Source of the DNA: Fimenecus sp045633505 | Lineage (GTDB): Bacteria > Bacillota > Clostridia > Oscillospirales > Acutalibacteraceae | Assembly: GCA_045633505.1 (NCBI GenBank) | Contig: JAZQYK010000038.1 | Coordinates: 1 to 22,233, forward strand | Direction: 5' to 3' | Length of the DNA stretch: 22,233 nt | In this document: positions 22,030-22,233 of the stretch, one piece after another | Layout of the letters: the number at the start of each line of letters is the position of its first letter | Position numbering within the stretch: position 1 is the stretch's first letter | The notes under the pieces: generated by a model | The model's database searches: none | Told to the model about the DNA's origin: nothing | The model's input: only the letters and a program-made list of their open reading frames with translations | Program-made: the position numbers and the translations under genes

Positions 22030-22233
22030 TTATTTACCTTCTTTCATTATTTTTTCCCACAACGGTGACATATCACGAAGTCGGTTGATAATTGGTGGGA
22101 TTTGCTCGATTATATATTCCATTTCTTCAGGTGTATTTTCTTCACAAAGGCTCAGACGAAGTGAACCGTGTGCAATCTCGTGAGGAAGACCGATTGAGAG
22201 TAACACGTGGCTTGGGTCAAGGGAGCCTGACGT
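22030..22233 (-). CDS. Cysteine desulfurase (NifS/IscS), C-terminal end, cut by window edge
   Basis: The last 67 codons of a PLP-dependent cysteine desulfurase, which provides persulfide sulfur for Fe-S assembly and tRNA thiolation. The visible part begins TSGSLDPSHVLLSIGLPHE and continues IAHGSLRLSL, the sequence directly after the catalytic cysteine in NifS-type enzymes; that cysteine should be the codon just outside the right edge. It ends WEKIMKEGK, with the stop at 22030-22032. It is the first visible gene of the desulfurase-iscU-nadA-mnmA cluster. NifS and IscS cannot be told apart from this fragment. Confidence 0.95.
   Translation of the reverse strand, partial: TSGSLDPSHVLLSIGLPHEIAHGSLRLSLCEENTPEEMEYIIEQIPPIINRLRDMSPLWEKIMKEGK

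Overview
The window looks like the chromosome of a low-GC, endospore-forming Firmicute of class Clostridia, most like the gut Ruminococcaceae/Oscillospiraceae. Support for this: a complete spoIIA operon (anti-anti-sigma, anti-sigma and sigma F), a ribosomal L27 with the Firmicute-type cleavable N-terminal extension next to its Prp protease, NifS/IscU-type Fe-S genes, strong AAGGAGG-like ribosome binding sites and AT-rich sigma-A promoters. The genus call is an inference; there is no rRNA or tRNA in the window.

Layout. 1-663: rpmF (L32, cut by the edge) behind a DUF177/YceD gene, minus strand, with a strong promoter. 795-2627: a small P-loop protein of unknown role downstream of pgi. 2715-3866: a DacF-type D,D-carboxypeptidase, divergent from mtaB (3955-5229, tRNA methylthiotransferase). 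5269-7737: a single-gene beta-mannosidase unit. 7869-8780: rplU-prp-rpmA, tightly overlapping, with a leader that may be the L21 leader RNA. 8957-9027: a short inverted-repeat element. 9112-10510: spoIIAA-spoIIAB-sigF, each pair coupled by an ATGA overlap. 10511-10669: a second, unrelated inverted-repeat element directly after the sigF stop codon. 10689-10736: a terminator hairpin that shares its bases with a promoter. 10747-12942: a large lipoprotein of the DUF5696 type. 13004-14668 (minus): a membrane-anchored zinc-ribbon/PASTA kinase-like protein that has lost its catalytic residues. 14734-18331 (minus): an apparent operon of an XRE regulator, a DtxR/MntR-type metalloregulator, an HI0933/BaiN-like flavoprotein and a COG2509 flavoprotein. 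18486-19523: a divergent membrane-anchored alpha/beta hydrolase. 19566-22233 (minus): cysteine desulfurase (partial), IscU, NadA and MnmA, interrupted by a third small inverted-repeat element.

How the genes work together. Most of the window is housekeeping: ribosome assembly, glycolysis, wall maturation, tRNA thiolation and Fe-S assembly. The last cluster is coherent, because the desulfurase supplies sulfur to IscU for clusters (NadA needs a [4Fe-4S] cluster) and to MnmA for s2U34 in tRNA. The spoIIA operon controls forespore-specific transcription. The parts most worth a second look are the predicted pseudokinase, the two kinds of inverted-repeat element, the overlapping promoter/terminator at 10675-10736, and the metalloregulator/flavoprotein operon.
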